Shown here one piece after another: positions 25,964 to 35,543 of a stretch of 64,000 nt of DNA (position 1 is the stretch's first letter; each line of letters opens with the position of its first letter). Under the pieces are notes generated by a model. That model saw nothing but the letters and a program-made list of their open reading frames with translations, did no database searches and was not told where the DNA came from. Origin of the DNA: Paenisporosarcina sp. FSL H8-0542 (lineage in GTDB: Bacteria; Bacillota; Bacilli; Bacillales_A; Planococcaceae); contig NZ_CP152050.1 in NCBI RefSeq assembly GCF_038632915.1, positions 3,193,001 through 3,257,000 on the forward strand. The letters run 5' to 3'. Position numbers and translations under genes: made by a program.

Positions 25964-26887
25964 ATGTTTACTAGTCTTAAAAAATTTATTGCTGCTAGCT
26001 TAGTAGCTGTCCTGGCAGTATCTGCCATCGTTCCATCTGCTTCTGCAGCGGAACACCAATTTACGGATGTTAATTCAAGTTATGATGAAGCTGTCAGCTT
26101 CTTTTATGAATATGAATTAATCAAAGGAACAACTCCTACCACTTTCGGAACAGATTTAAATATCAAACGTGGAGATGCTGCTGTCATTTTGGCAAACACG
26201 CTTGGTCTTGATGTCGATAATGCACCATCTGCAGGATTCAAAGATTTAAACCCACGTGTCCAAGGTGCAGTAAATGCTTTGGCTGAAGAAGGAATTATCT
26301 CGGGAGTATCTAAAGATAAATTCGGTCCAGATCAACTGTTGAGCCGAGGCGCAATGGCGAAGTTATTGACTATTTCATTCGGACTTGAAGATTATGCAGA
26401 AACAACACCATTCACGGATGCTGTTGGGGTATTTACACCTTATATTGAAGCTTTATATGGCTCAGGAATCACAAATGGTAAAACAGCAACTTCATTTGGT
26501 ACGAATGACAACATCAAACGTGGTGAATTTGCCAACCTTCTATACAATACAATTATGTTCTCTTTCTATATGCCTTTTGCAGAATCAGCTAAAATTCTGA
26601 CTTCGACAACGATTGAAATCAAAATGGAAGAAGCTGCACCTAAAGAATATTCAGTTACAGAACTTGCAGAAATGTTCTTCATTGAAGCGTATTTCAAAGA
26701 TGGTTCAGTAAAAGAACTTCAGTTTGTTGGAACTTCATTATCTGATGATCGTACAACTTTAGTAGTGGAACTTTCTGCAGACAGCTCATTGGCTGGCAAA
26801 AAAGGGAAAATCGAAATTGACGGATTGAATGAAATTGATTTTGATTACACAACACCTGTTGCACCACCAGTTGAAGAAACAAAATAA
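25964..26887 (+). CDS. S-layer-homology (SLH) domain surface protein
   Basis: A 307-residue secreted protein. Signal peptide with hydrophobic core LVAVLAVSAIV and cleavage after ASA at residue 28. Three SLH repeats follow: HQFTDVNSSY... (about 31-80), GFKDLNPRVQGAVNALAEEG... (about 86-140) and PFTDAVGVFTPYIEALYGSG... (about 146-200). Such domains bind pyruvylated wall polymer. The remainder is a beta-rich C-terminal region (ILTSTTIEIKMEEAAP and later VVELSADSSLAGKKG), perhaps a bacterial Ig-like domain. GGAGG precedes the ATG. Confidence 0.88.
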   Translation: MFTSLKKFIAASLVAVLAVSAIVPSASAAEHQFTDVNSSYDEAVSFFYEYELIKGTTPTTFGTDLNIKRGDAAVILANTLGLDVDNAPSAGFKDLNPRVQGAVNALAEEGIISGVSKDKFGPDQLLSRGAMAKLLTISFGLEDYAETTPFTDAVGVFTPYIEALYGSGITNGKTATSFGTNDNIKRGEFANLLYNTIMFSFYMPFAESAKILTSTTIEIKMEEAAPKEYSVTELAEMFFIEAYFKDGSVKELQFVGTSLSDDRTTLVVELSADSSLAGKKGKIEIDGLNEIDFDYTTPVAPPVEETK

Positions 26888-26894
26888 TAAACAT

Positions 26895-26926
26895 AACTCA
26901 TCCTCAGATATTAATGAGGATGAGTT
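26895..26926 (+). terminator. Intrinsic terminator of the SLH gene
   Basis: 12-bp stem AACTCATCCTCA / TGAGGATGAGTT followed by a T-run. Confidence 0.85.
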
Positions 26927-27080
26927 TTTTTGTGTTATTTGTCACGACCAGATGGATTTTTACACATTGTATAAGAATAAGCGTTTAATCTGTTGGAATG
27001 GTGGAAACCACTTATGAAAGACTTTTGTACATACAGATTACACGTTGACAGGAAACTCACCTTAAAGGAGAAGAAATACA

Positions 27081-27710
27081 ATGGGAATTCATCGATTTTT
27101 TACGAGCATGAACGATTTAGAACGTATCATACGCTGTCCAGGAAAATTTAAATTTGAAGAGCATAATGTTGCCGCACATAGTTGGAAAGTGTCCCAATAC
27201 GCCATGTTTTTTGCTACGATTGAAGAAAATAAAGGAGAAGTCATCGATTGGAAAGCGCTGTACGAGAAAACGATTAACCACGATTTCGCGGAAGTTTTCA
27301 TTGGAGACATTAAAACACCAGTCAAACACGCCTCGCCTGAGCTGAAGCAAATGATTGCCCATGTGGAAGATAAAATGATGGAAAAATTCATATTGGAAGA
27401 AATCCCCGAAGAATTTCAACCCGTTTTCTTTCATCGTATGAAAGAGGGAAAAGATGCTACCATCGAAGGACGGATTCTTGAATTTGCCGATAAACTCGAT
27501 CAGTTTTATGAGTCCTTTGCCGAATTGAAGCGAGGCAATACCGACCCAGAATTTATCCTCATGTATCAGGAAGCATTGACGAAATTAATAAAATTGCCGT
27601 TACCGGCAAGTGTTGCTTATTTCCGTGATATTATGCTCGAAGACGTGAAACGGGAAGATACGGCACTCGATGTTAAAGCATTTACTCTTAAAGTACTACA
27701 GACCCCATGA
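27081..27710 (+). CDS. HD-domain phosphohydrolase (YfbR-like)
   Basis: A 209-residue HD-superfamily metal-dependent phosphohydrolase. First ligand in HNVAAHSWKV (residue 35), the HD pair in INHDFAEVFIGD (residue 69), and the distal Asp in LEFADKLDQFYES. This pattern matches YfbR-like 5'-deoxynucleotidases and related YwqE/HD enzymes, so nucleotide pool control is a plausible role. AAAGGAG lies upstream of the ATG. No neighbour gives further context. Confidence 0.82.
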   Translation: MGIHRFFTSMNDLERIIRCPGKFKFEEHNVAAHSWKVSQYAMFFATIEENKGEVIDWKALYEKTINHDFAEVFIGDIKTPVKHASPELKQMIAHVEDKMMEKFILEEIPEEFQPVFFHRMKEGKDATIEGRILEFADKLDQFYESFAELKRGNTDPEFILMYQEALTKLIKLPLPASVAYFRDIMLEDVKREDTALDVKAFTLKVLQTP

Positions 27711-27894
27711 CAAATTTAGCCTGTTTCATGAACATACTGGAAACGTAACTATATATTGATGTCTAGCCAACTCTGATAACCATGTTAGACTTAAAAGGTA
27801 GACGGAAGAGGATGCGCATCGTCTTTCGTCCTACAAATATTTCATATTATGTTTCAACACATAACCTACCTGTTTTGTGTTATGTGGTCTGTGG

Positions 27895-27928
27895 AAAAAA
27901 CGTCCGGAGTGGTTGCCGGACGTTTTTT
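27895..27928. terminator. Bidirectional intrinsic terminator
   Basis: 13-bp perfect stem AAAAAACGTCCGG / CCGGACGTTTTTT between the HD gene and the convergent asparagine synthetase. Confidence 0.85.
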
Positions 27929-27964
27929 TATGTATTTTTTTACTAAGTCTTTTCAATATCCGCC

Positions 27965-29827
27965 TTAACGATTAAATTCATAAATATTCTCTACATAAAC
28001 TTGATGCCAAACCATAAAGATAAGAATCGTCCAAAGCTTCCGGCTATTGTCTTTTTTATTGTTCACGTGATCCGCTAGTAAATTAAACACTTCCTGTTTA
28101 TTGAAAATAGTTTCTGTTTGGCTGATATGTATTAAGTCCATTGCCCATTCATATAACTCATCTTTTAACCAATGACGAATGGGAACAGGGAAACCGAGCT
28201 TTTTCCGTTCCACCACATGTTCAGGCACGAGTCCTTCTGCTGCTTTTCTCAAGATGTATTTGGTTGAATGGTTTTTTATTTTCAGGTAGGTATGTAGCTT
28301 CGATGCTACTTCGAAAACGTGTTTATCTAGAAATGGAACACGCAATTCAAGTGAATGGGCCATTGTCATCTTATCTGCTTTGACTAATATATCGCCCTTT
28401 AGCCATGTGTGGATATCTATATTTTGCATTTTCGTGACCGAATCATAACTCATTGATTGTTGATAAATTGGCTTTGTGATGGTTGTATAATCCAAATTCG
28501 ATTTATAGGTTCGAAGCAATTTCCTTTTCTCATTTTCTTCAAACATCTTGGCATTTCCAATATATCGTTCTTCCAACGGTGTAGTCCCGCGTTCAATGAA
28601 GCTTTTCCCTTTAAATCCTTCAGGAAATATACGACTGAGGACTTTCAATATTTCTTTAAACCGTGGAGAAATATGATTAAACATCCTTAGAGAATGCGGT
28701 TCTCGATAAATATTATAGCCACCGAATAACTCATCTGCCCCTTCTCCTGACAATACAACTTTTACATGCCTTGCCGCTTCCCTTGCCACGAAGTATAGCG
28801 GAACTAATGCCGGATCGGCCAAGGGGTCATCTAAATGCCAAACGATTTTAGGAAGTTCTTCAAGAAATTCCTGTGATGAAATCATATAGCTGATATTTTC
28901 TAATTGGAGGACATTTGCTGTTTCTTGTGCGACATTTACCTCACTGTAACCACTTTTTTCAAAACCGACCGTAAACGTTTTCAGCCGTGGATTCACTTCC
29001 TTTGCCAATGAGACAATAAAGGACGAATCAATCCCTCCTGAAAGAAATGCCCCCACCGGTACATCACTGCGCATATGAACATGAACTGAATCGGTTAATA
29101 CTTCGCGGATCTCATGGATTAGTTGATTTTCTGAAGAATGAACTTGCTGGAATTTCGGGGTCCAGAAAGAATGAATTTCCATTGGTTGCTCCGGTTTCTT
29201 AGTGAAATAATGACCAGCCGGCAACTTTTTAATCAATCTCGTCATGGTGTTGGGTTCAGGTACATATTGGAAGCTCAGATAATGATGAAGTGAATCGTCA
29301 TCCAGTTCATCGGATTCGACATAAAGGATTGCTTTCTTCTCAGAAGAAAAATACGTCATTTCCTCATTTTCTAAGTAAAAGAAGGGCTTAATGCCGAAAT
29401 GATCCCGAGCTCCGAATAAGTGTTGTTCCTCTTTGTCCCAAATGACAAATGCAAACATCCCTCTTAATTTGTGCACCATTTTTTCTTTAAGCTCACTATA
29501 TAAGGTAAGAAGGACTTCCGTATCCGATTCACTAGAAAATTCATGACCTTTGGCTATTTGTTCTTCCCGTAGTTCAACGTGGTTATAAATTTCTCCATTA
29601 AAGATAATCCAGTAACATTCATCCTCATAAGAGAACGGTTGATGACCACCTTCGATATCTAGTATACTCAGCCTTCTAAATCCAAAGCTTACATATTCAT
29701 CAACAAAACACCCTTTGTCGTCAGGCCCTCTATGGGCAAGTAATGAAATAATTTCATTCATTTCCTGCGTTCTTAGGTCACTTGTTTCTTGAGGTTGATT
29801 ATACAAAAACCCTACAAATCCACACAT
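27965..29827 (-). CDS. asnB: Asparagine synthetase, glutamine-hydrolysing (AsnO-like)
   Basis: A 620-residue enzyme converting aspartate to asparagine with glutamine and ATP. The N-terminal glutaminase domain begins MCGFVGF with Cys2 as nucleophile, then SLLAHRGPDDKG and FGFRRLSI. The synthetase domain has the PP-loop LSGGIDSSFIVSLA near residue 262, DEPLADPA-like LDDPLADPALVP and SGEGADELFGGY. The length and the standalone position resemble Bacillus AsnO, the sporulation-linked paralogue; which paralogue it is cannot be proven. GCAGGAG precedes the ATG. Confidence 0.92.
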   Translation of the reverse strand: MCGFVGFLYNQPQETSDLRTQEMNEIISLLAHRGPDDKGCFVDEYVSFGFRRLSILDIEGGHQPFSYEDECYWIIFNGEIYNHVELREEQIAKGHEFSSESDTEVLLTLYSELKEKMVHKLRGMFAFVIWDKEEQHLFGARDHFGIKPFFYLENEEMTYFSSEKKAILYVESDELDDDSLHHYLSFQYVPEPNTMTRLIKKLPAGHYFTKKPEQPMEIHSFWTPKFQQVHSSENQLIHEIREVLTDSVHVHMRSDVPVGAFLSGGIDSSFIVSLAKEVNPRLKTFTVGFEKSGYSEVNVAQETANVLQLENISYMISSQEFLEELPKIVWHLDDPLADPALVPLYFVAREAARHVKVVLSGEGADELFGGYNIYREPHSLRMFNHISPRFKEILKVLSRIFPEGFKGKSFIERGTTPLEERYIGNAKMFEENEKRKLLRTYKSNLDYTTITKPIYQQSMSYDSVTKMQNIDIHTWLKGDILVKADKMTMAHSLELRVPFLDKHVFEVASKLHTYLKIKNHSTKYILRKAAEGLVPEHVVERKKLGFPVPIRHWLKDELYEWAMDLIHISQTETIFNKQEVFNLLADHVNNKKDNSRKLWTILIFMVWHQVYVENIYEFNR

Positions 29828-29911
29828 AATAATCTCCTGCCTACGTATATTTCCAACGATAATGATTGATATGCGGGCTGCCTTTCACCTATGTTCAAAA
29901 TTTGTGTACTT

Positions 29912-30280
29912 TTAAACAACCATCATTTCTTTCAGTGCTGTAGAGAATTCTGAGTTCTGTATTTCAATTGTGGCTTGGTTTACTAAATGTGCAAGAAACG
30001 CTTCTTCATCAAAATCTTCAATATCGATTTCGAATCGGTCCAATTCCAACTGGACTTCTTCGTTAATATTCGTTTCAATTTCAATTAAATCCGAAAAAAT
30101 CAAGCCCCATCTTTTCTCTTCATATAATGTTCCAGCAATTTTTATGATAGTTGAACTGACCGTGGAAGATGGAACAGAGTAATGATTCTTAATCCAGATA
30201 GATGTCTCATCATGATTTGCAACAAATTCTAGAACTTCATATCCTAAATCAAAATTCTTCTTAAACTCTACTTTGTTCAT
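29912..30280 (-). CDS. Acidic protein of unknown function
   Basis: A 122-residue acidic protein. The N-terminal half reads KKNFDLGYEVLEFVANH and SSTIIKIAGTLYEEKRWGL; the C-terminal half is very acidic (ELDRFEIDIEDFDEEAFLAH). No signal peptide, no Cys, no membrane segment. GGGAGG stands 7 bp before the ATG at 30280, so it is expressed. It lies between the Kdp operon and asparagine synthetase on the same strand. I do not recognise the family. Confidence 0.6.
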   Translation of the reverse strand: MNKVEFKKNFDLGYEVLEFVANHDETSIWIKNHYSVPSSTVSSTIIKIAGTLYEEKRWGLIFSDLIEIETNINEEVQLELDRFEIDIEDFDEEAFLAHLVNQATIEIQNSEFSTALKEMMVV

Positions 30281-30351
30281 AATCTACCTCCCCAATTTTT
30301 AATAGATTACTGTCACTATATCCATTTAATCCAGAGATTATACCAATTTAC

Positions 30352-30400
30352 TATGTTGTTCTACTCTATTATTTTTTCTTAAATAGAGTAGAACAACATA
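30352..30400. repeat. 19-bp perfect inverted repeat without T-tail
   Basis: TATGTTGTTCTACTCTATT (30352-30370) and its exact reverse complement (30382-30400) flank an 11-nt T-rich loop. It lies between the kdpD-like gene and the acidic protein gene. Neither strand has a T-run after the stem, so it is not a standard terminator. Confidence 0.7.
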
Positions 30401-30470
30401 TCAACCAATGTGCTATTTTCAAACATTAAGAGTTTGGTAAACTTGATAGAATATGTTTTTGCTCACAGCT

Positions 30471-32822
30471 TCAAAAATTTTTGTCTTTTTCAGACTTATA
30501 ATCAGCAACAACTAACACATCTAAATGTCGGACTAAACGCAATAGCTTTTGAACTACCGATCCTTTCATGATTTCTTCCACACGTGTTCTAGCTGACTGT
30601 CCAATAATGACTTGTGTTGCTTTTCTTTCATTTAGCTTTTGAACTAATTCATACACGACTTTTCTTCGATGCGATGTTTCATATATCTCAAACTCTCCGC
30701 CAAGTCTTTCTGTTAATGACTTCACTTTATTTGACATAGATTCCTCTGATTCTGAAAGAGCAGCATGATCTTTTACATAAATTACATACCACCTGGCTTT
30801 CAATCGATAAGCAATACGGAATCCCCTTCGAATTAGCCGTTCACTGTCATTCCCTAAATTTACACAAACAAATATTATTTCCTGTTTCCGCCAAGGCCCT
30901 CTTAACGTTCGACTTCTCTCCAGAGACTCCAATCTCTCGTCAACATCATCTGCTACTTCACGTAGCGCCAATTCCCGTAACGCAATCAAGTTACCTGTTC
31001 TAAAAAAATTATTTAAGGATTGTTCAATTTTCGTTGCAGCATATATATTCCCTTGCCGCATCCGTGTTCTTAAAGCTTTAGCTGAAATATCGATTAATTC
31101 TATTTCATCTGCCATTCGAAGAATATTGTCTGGAACCGTTTCGCGAACTCGCACTCCCGTAATTTGTTCAACACTATCGTTTAAACTTTCCAAGTGTTGA
31201 ATGTTCATAGTAGAAATCACTGAAATACCTGACTTTATTATTTCTTCGACATCCATATATCTTTTTGAATACTTACTAGTAGGAATATTCGTATGGGCGA
31301 TTTCATCGACAAGAACAACCTCAGGGTTACGCTTTAAAATAGCTTCTGTATCCATTTCTTCTAAAATGACATGTTTATACTTCACTTTTTTTCTAGGAAT
31401 GAACTCAAGGGTACCAACTTGTTCCAGCGTTTCTTTTCTTCCGTGGGTTTCCAATAAGCCTATCACTACGTCAATTCCATTTCGCTTCAAGATATTTGCT
31501 TCACGAAGCATCGTGAATGTCTTACCAACTCCTGGGGCAGAGCCGATGTAAACCTTTAAGGTGCCATTTTTAATTTTATGTACCTCATTTTCAAGTTCTT
31601 TATGTGATAGTCGTCGGTATGGATCTGACGTCGGAATTTCTGATTTTTTTGCAGGTAGAATCCGTTCTCCTTCTTTTTCTGCACGATCTGCTACGATAAA
31701 TAAATCTATATTTTTTGTTTTTCGTAGTATTTTGTTCAAAATTGACCCATACATCACTTCTTCCAATCTGCTACGTTTTGTTTGCCCCACGACTATACGG
31801 GTGATTTTTTTCTTCGTAGCGTAATTGTAAATTTCATCAGCTACATCCTCATTTATAATAGGACGTTCTTCAAAAGAACCACCTATTTTTCCCACAAGTT
31901 TTTTTATCTCGCGTCTGAACGATTCTTCATTTTTGGTGAGGTTTCTTTTTGATGAACGAAAACAGACAACAAGGAGTTCTGCTCCTAGTCGCTTGGCTAT
32001 TTGTTGGCCTCGACGGATTAAGATGGACCCGTTCCAATGGTATTGAACGGATACCAAAATTTTTTCAGAGGCACCTGATGCTCCTAACATCCCTTGTTTT
32101 TCTCTATAAGAATCCAATACCTCATTTACTTCTTCTGCTACAAACCTTAATGAGAGCTCTCTAAGAACCGCAAGATTGTCACGCAAATATAATTTATCTC
32201 TTCCTTTTGATGTAACAATGGTTCTTTCAATTGTTCCATCATGTAATCGCTTTAGTATGGATTCAGGGGTCACATCAATGAGTTTTACTTCATCAGCTAA
32301 ATCTAATGTATCTTCGGGGACACAATGATCAACCTGTACGCGAACACCTAAAGTTTCTTCAGCTACTTCTCGTACACCTTGCAAATCATAAATATTGACC
32401 GTTGTAATCACACTTATTTTTTTATTGATTAATTCTAAAACATCGTCTAATCTTGTTTTATTTTTAGCTTGTGGGGAATTTCGATGTGCTAACTCATCTA
32501 CAAGAACTAATTCAGGATTTCGCGCAAGAATCGCTTCCATATCTAAATCACATTTTATTATTCCTTCATTGTTCCACTCAATCGGAGCAATATTTTCAAG
32601 CTGTCCAGTTTGTTCAACTGTTTTTGGATGGTTCGATACACTAACTAGTCCAACCACGACATCTATCCCACTCTTTTTCATTGCATTCCCTTCTAGTAAC
32701 ATATGATAGGTTTTACCTGACCCGCTCACTGCTCCTAAAATAATTTTCAAGTGACCTTTATTTACTTTCACTATTTCCTGAAGCAGTGCTTCAGGTGACT
32801 TCCTCCGAAATTGGTCTACCAT
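30471..32822 (-). CDS. Tandem KdpD sensor-module protein lacking the kinase
   Basis: 783 residues made of two consecutive KdpD N-terminal units. Copy 1: Walker A GAVSGSGKT (30-38), Walker B VLVDELAH (106-113), Usp domain about 253-379. Copy 2: Walker A GSAPGVGKT (427-435), ETHGR (458-462), LVDEIAH (504-510), Usp about 648-773. Copy 2 is closer to canonical KdpD; copy 1 has lost ETHGR. There are no transmembrane helices, no GAF domain and no histidine kinase, and kdpE is absent. Single truncated KdpD proteins are known in other bacteria, but a tandem form is unusual. I do not see the SxS...FTAxY c-di-AMP motif of S. aureus KdpD in either copy. GGAAGG precedes the ATG. Confidence 0.88.
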   Translation of the reverse strand: MVDQFRRKSPEALLQEIVKVNKGHLKIILGAVSGSGKTYHMLLEGNAMKKSGIDVVVGLVSVSNHPKTVEQTGQLENIAPIEWNNEGIIKCDLDMEAILARNPELVLVDELAHRNSPQAKNKTRLDDVLELINKKISVITTVNIYDLQGVREVAEETLGVRVQVDHCVPEDTLDLADEVKLIDVTPESILKRLHDGTIERTIVTSKGRDKLYLRDNLAVLRELSLRFVAEEVNEVLDSYREKQGMLGASGASEKILVSVQYHWNGSILIRRGQQIAKRLGAELLVVCFRSSKRNLTKNEESFRREIKKLVGKIGGSFEERPIINEDVADEIYNYATKKKITRIVVGQTKRSRLEEVMYGSILNKILRKTKNIDLFIVADRAEKEGERILPAKKSEIPTSDPYRRLSHKELENEVHKIKNGTLKVYIGSAPGVGKTFTMLREANILKRNGIDVVIGLLETHGRKETLEQVGTLEFIPRKKVKYKHVILEEMDTEAILKRNPEVVLVDEIAHTNIPTSKYSKRYMDVEEIIKSGISVISTMNIQHLESLNDSVEQITGVRVRETVPDNILRMADEIELIDISAKALRTRMRQGNIYAATKIEQSLNNFFRTGNLIALRELALREVADDVDERLESLERSRTLRGPWRKQEIIFVCVNLGNDSERLIRRGFRIAYRLKARWYVIYVKDHAALSESEESMSNKVKSLTERLGGEFEIYETSHRRKVVYELVQKLNERKATQVIIGQSARTRVEEIMKGSVVQKLLRLVRHLDVLVVADYKSEKDKNF

Positions 32823-32850
32823 GTATCAATCACCTTCCTTTTGCAAGGTA

Positions 32851-32880
32851 AAAAGAGAGAGTCATTTCACTCTCCCTTTT
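32851..32880 (-). terminator. Terminator-like hairpin between kdpC and the kdpD-like gene
   Basis: On the minus strand 12-nt arms AAAAGGGAGAGT / ACTCTCTCTTTT pair fully if one G-U is allowed, ending in five T. It sits in the 71-bp gap after kdpC and may attenuate read-through into the sensor gene. Confidence 0.55.
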
Positions 32881-32893
32881 CTCCTACTTATCG

Positions 32894-33445
32894 CTATTCA
32901 TCAAGAGCCAAATTGAGATTCAATACATTTACACGTGGTTCACCAAACACACCTAACTGACGTCCTTCCGTATGTTCCTTAATTATTGTTAATAATTCTT
33001 CTTCACTAACTCCCCTTTCAGCTGCAATTCGAGGAACCTGTATCTCAGCAGCTAATGGTGAAATATGTGGATCCAGTCCTGATCCAGAGTTGGTTAATAA
33101 ATCTGCTGGAATATCTTTCTTTTGAATATCAGGATTATTTTTTAGAAATATGTCAATATCCGATTTAGTTCGTTCAATCATATCTTCATTCGAAGGCGCA
33201 TAGTTTCCGGACCCAGAACCTGCTGCGTTATTATCTATAGAAGAAACTCTTCCAGAAAAGTACTTTGGGTCATTAAATGTTTGGCCGATTAGCTCAGATC
33301 CAACTACTTTCCCATCTTGATCCGTCAATAAGCTTCCCTCTGCTTTTGCTGGCATAATTAGTTGCGAAAAACCTGTCATCGCCAATGGGTAACCTACCCC
33401 ACATATAAAAAGTAACACGAGCGTTAATCGTAAGTTTTTTAACAT
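32894..33445 (-). CDS. kdpC: Potassium-transporting ATPase subunit C
   Basis: A 183-residue subunit that stabilises ATP binding in the KdpFABC pump. One N-terminal membrane helix (LRLTLVLLFICGVGYPLAMTG), then the periplasm-facing domain with SELIGQTFNDPKYFSGRVSS near residue 50 and SGSGLDPHISPLAAEIQVPRIA near 120, both highly conserved in KdpC. The end VNVLNLNLALDE is typical. AAAGGTG precedes the ATG. Fifth structural gene of the operon; 26 bp after kdpB. Confidence 0.95.
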   Translation of the reverse strand: MLKNLRLTLVLLFICGVGYPLAMTGFSQLIMPAKAEGSLLTDQDGKVVGSELIGQTFNDPKYFSGRVSSIDNNAAGSGSGNYAPSNEDMIERTKSDIDIFLKNNPDIQKKDIPADLLTNSGSGLDPHISPLAAEIQVPRIAAERGVSEEELLTIIKEHTEGRQLGVFGEPRVNVLNLNLALDE

Positions 33446-33471
33446 GATTCGTCACCTTTGCCTTCATTATT

Positions 33472-35511
33472 TTATGTTAAATTTATCAAAACTAGCATCA
33501 AGTCAATTATTTTTATACCAATAAAAGGAATCATAACTCCGCCAAACCCATAAATAAACAGGTTGCGGTTTAAAAGCTTAGTCGAGCTCATCGGAACATA
33601 TTTTACGCCCTTCATTGCTAAAGGAATCAACAAAGGAATGATGATGGCATTGAAGATCAGTGCAGACAATATCGCACTTTGCGGTGTTGCCAAATTCATA
33701 ATGTTCAGAGCAGCCATTTGAGGAATAGCTACCATGAACATCGCAGGAATGATGGCAAAGTATTTTGCTACATCGTTTGCAATACTGAAGGTTGTCAATG
33801 CTCCCCTTGTCATTAACAACTGCTTTCCGATTCCCACTACTTCAATGATTTTTGTTGGATCCGAGTCTAAATCAACCATATTAGCAGCTTCTTTAGCAGC
33901 AGTTGTTCCACTATTCATGGCAAGACCAACATCTGCTTGAGCAAGAGCTGGGGCATCGTTGGTTCCATCACCTGTCATCGCAACAAGTTTACCCTCAGAT
34001 TGCTCTTTTTTTATAACAGCAATTTTATCTTCTGGTTTTGCCTCTGCAATAAAATCATCAACCCCGGCTTCGCGGGCAATAGTTGCAGCTGTTAAAGGAT
34101 TATCGCCAGTACACATCACCGTTTTTATTCCCATTTTTCTTAGTTCATCAAAACGCTCTTTCATTCCTGGTTTAACTGTATCTTTTAAATAAATTAATCC
34201 TAAAATTCGGTTACCATCTGCTACGGCAAGCGGCGTACCACCTTCCATCGCAATTTCCTTCGTTTTCTCATCCAAATCACTTGGAACTGTTCCACCTTTT
34301 TTCATTACGTAATCTTTGATGGCATTGACTGCACCTTTACGGACTTGACGCCCGTTTGCAAAGTTCGTTCCACTCATTCTCGTCTCCGCTTTAAACTCTA
34401 CCCCCTCAGATCCGGCTACATTTAGTTCTGATACAGAAACACCCATTTTTCTTGCTAACTCAACGACTGATCGGCCTTCTGGCGTCTCGTCATAGAGTGA
34501 AGTATGAAGAGCCACTTTATTTAATTCTTTTTGATTTACATTTTCTACTGGAATAAACGTTGCAGCCATTCGGTTACCAAATGTAATTGTTCCTGTTTTA
34601 TCAAGGATGATTGTGTTAATGTCACCAGCAGCTTCTACTGCTTTACCTGACATGGCAATCACGTTAAACTGTGTAACCCGATCCATTCCTGCAATACCAA
34701 TAGCTGAAAGAAGGCCCCCAATGGTTGTTGGAATTAAACAAACTAGCAAGGCAATTAGTGTTGAGATCGGAATGGTCGCATCCACATAAGATGCAATGGG
34801 TAATAATGTTGTACAAACAATTAGAAAGATTAACGTTAAACTAACGAGCAATGTATTCAGTGCAATTTCATTCGGTGTTTTTTGACGTTTCGCCCCTTCA
34901 ACCAAACTAATCATTCGATCAAGGAAAGATTCACCTGGATCTGTCGTTATACGAATTTTGATGCTATCACTTATTACTCGTGTACCACCAGTTACCGAGC
35001 AGAAGTCACCGCCTGATTCTTTAATGACAGGTGCAGATTCACCAGTAATTGCTGACTCGTCAACAGAAGCAACACCTTCAATAATTTCTCCATCACTCGG
35101 GATCAATTCGTTCGCTTCAACAACAACGATGTCCCCTTTTCTTAAGTCAGTTGAGCTGACCATTTTAAAGCTTCCATCTTTTTGGAGCAGCTTTGCTTTT
35201 GTATCTTGTTTTGTTTTTTTCAAGCTGTCCGCTTGCGCTTTTCCTCTTCCTTCAGCCAAAGCTTCTGCGAAGTTGGCAAATAGAATAGTAACCAATAGGA
35301 TAAAGCTGACGATTCCGTTGTAAAAGGCATTGGACTCTCCGCCAAACATCGTTGGAAAAATTGTTAGAAATAACGTAACAATAAATCCTATTTCAACGAC
35401 GAACATGACTGGATTTTTCGCCATAAGTCGTGGATCAAGTTTTTTAAATGAATCAATTATTGCCCGCTTGACAATATCATTAGTCAGCGTAACTTTACGC
35501 GTTGTGTTCAT
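33472..35511 (-). CDS. kdpB: Potassium-transporting ATPase subunit B
   Basis: A 679-residue P-type ATPase subunit that hydrolyses ATP for K+ uptake. Phosphorylation motif DKTGT (near residue 304), actuator TGES, and hinge [18 protein letters not shown] near 520 are all intact. About seven membrane helices. AAGGAG precedes the ATG at 35511. Between kdpA and kdpC as usual. Confidence 0.97.
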   Translation of the reverse strand: MNTTRKVTLTNDIVKRAIIDSFKKLDPRLMAKNPVMFVVEIGFIVTLFLTIFPTMFGGESNAFYNGIVSFILLVTILFANFAEALAEGRGKAQADSLKKTKQDTKAKLLQKDGSFKMVSSTDLRKGDIVVVEANELIPSDGEIIEGVASVDESAITGESAPVIKESGGDFCSVTGGTRVISDSIKIRITTDPGESFLDRMISLVEGAKRQKTPNEIALNTLLVSLTLIFLIVCTTLLPIASYVDATIPISTLIALLVCLIPTTIGGLLSAIGIAGMDRVTQFNVIAMSGKAVEAAGDINTIILDKTGTITFGNRMAATFIPVENVNQKELNKVALHTSLYDETPEGRSVVELARKMGVSVSELNVAGSEGVEFKAETRMSGTNFANGRQVRKGAVNAIKDYVMKKGGTVPSDLDEKTKEIAMEGGTPLAVADGNRILGLIYLKDTVKPGMKERFDELRKMGIKTVMCTGDNPLTAATIAREAGVDDFIAEAKPEDKIAVIKKEQSEGKLVAMTGDGTNDAPALAQADVGLAMNSGTTAAKEAANMVDLDSDPTKIIEVVGIGKQLLMTRGALTTFSIANDVAKYFAIIPAMFMVAIPQMAALNIMNLATPQSAILSALIFNAIIIPLLIPLAMKGVKYVPMSSTKLLNRNLFIYGFGGVMIPFIGIKIIDLMLVLINLT

Positions 35512-35543
35512 TGGGGTACTCCTTTATGTTCTATTTTCTTTGC

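Noticed and set aside
26935-27017. A frame with CVICHDQ...LICWNGGNHL that looks like a zinc finger
   Set aside because: It has no start codon or ribosome binding site in frame and begins inside the terminator of the SLH gene.
27800-27834. Imperfect GTAGACGGAAGA hairpin after the HD gene
   Set aside because: Bulged stem without a T-run; the clear terminator is at 27895-27928.
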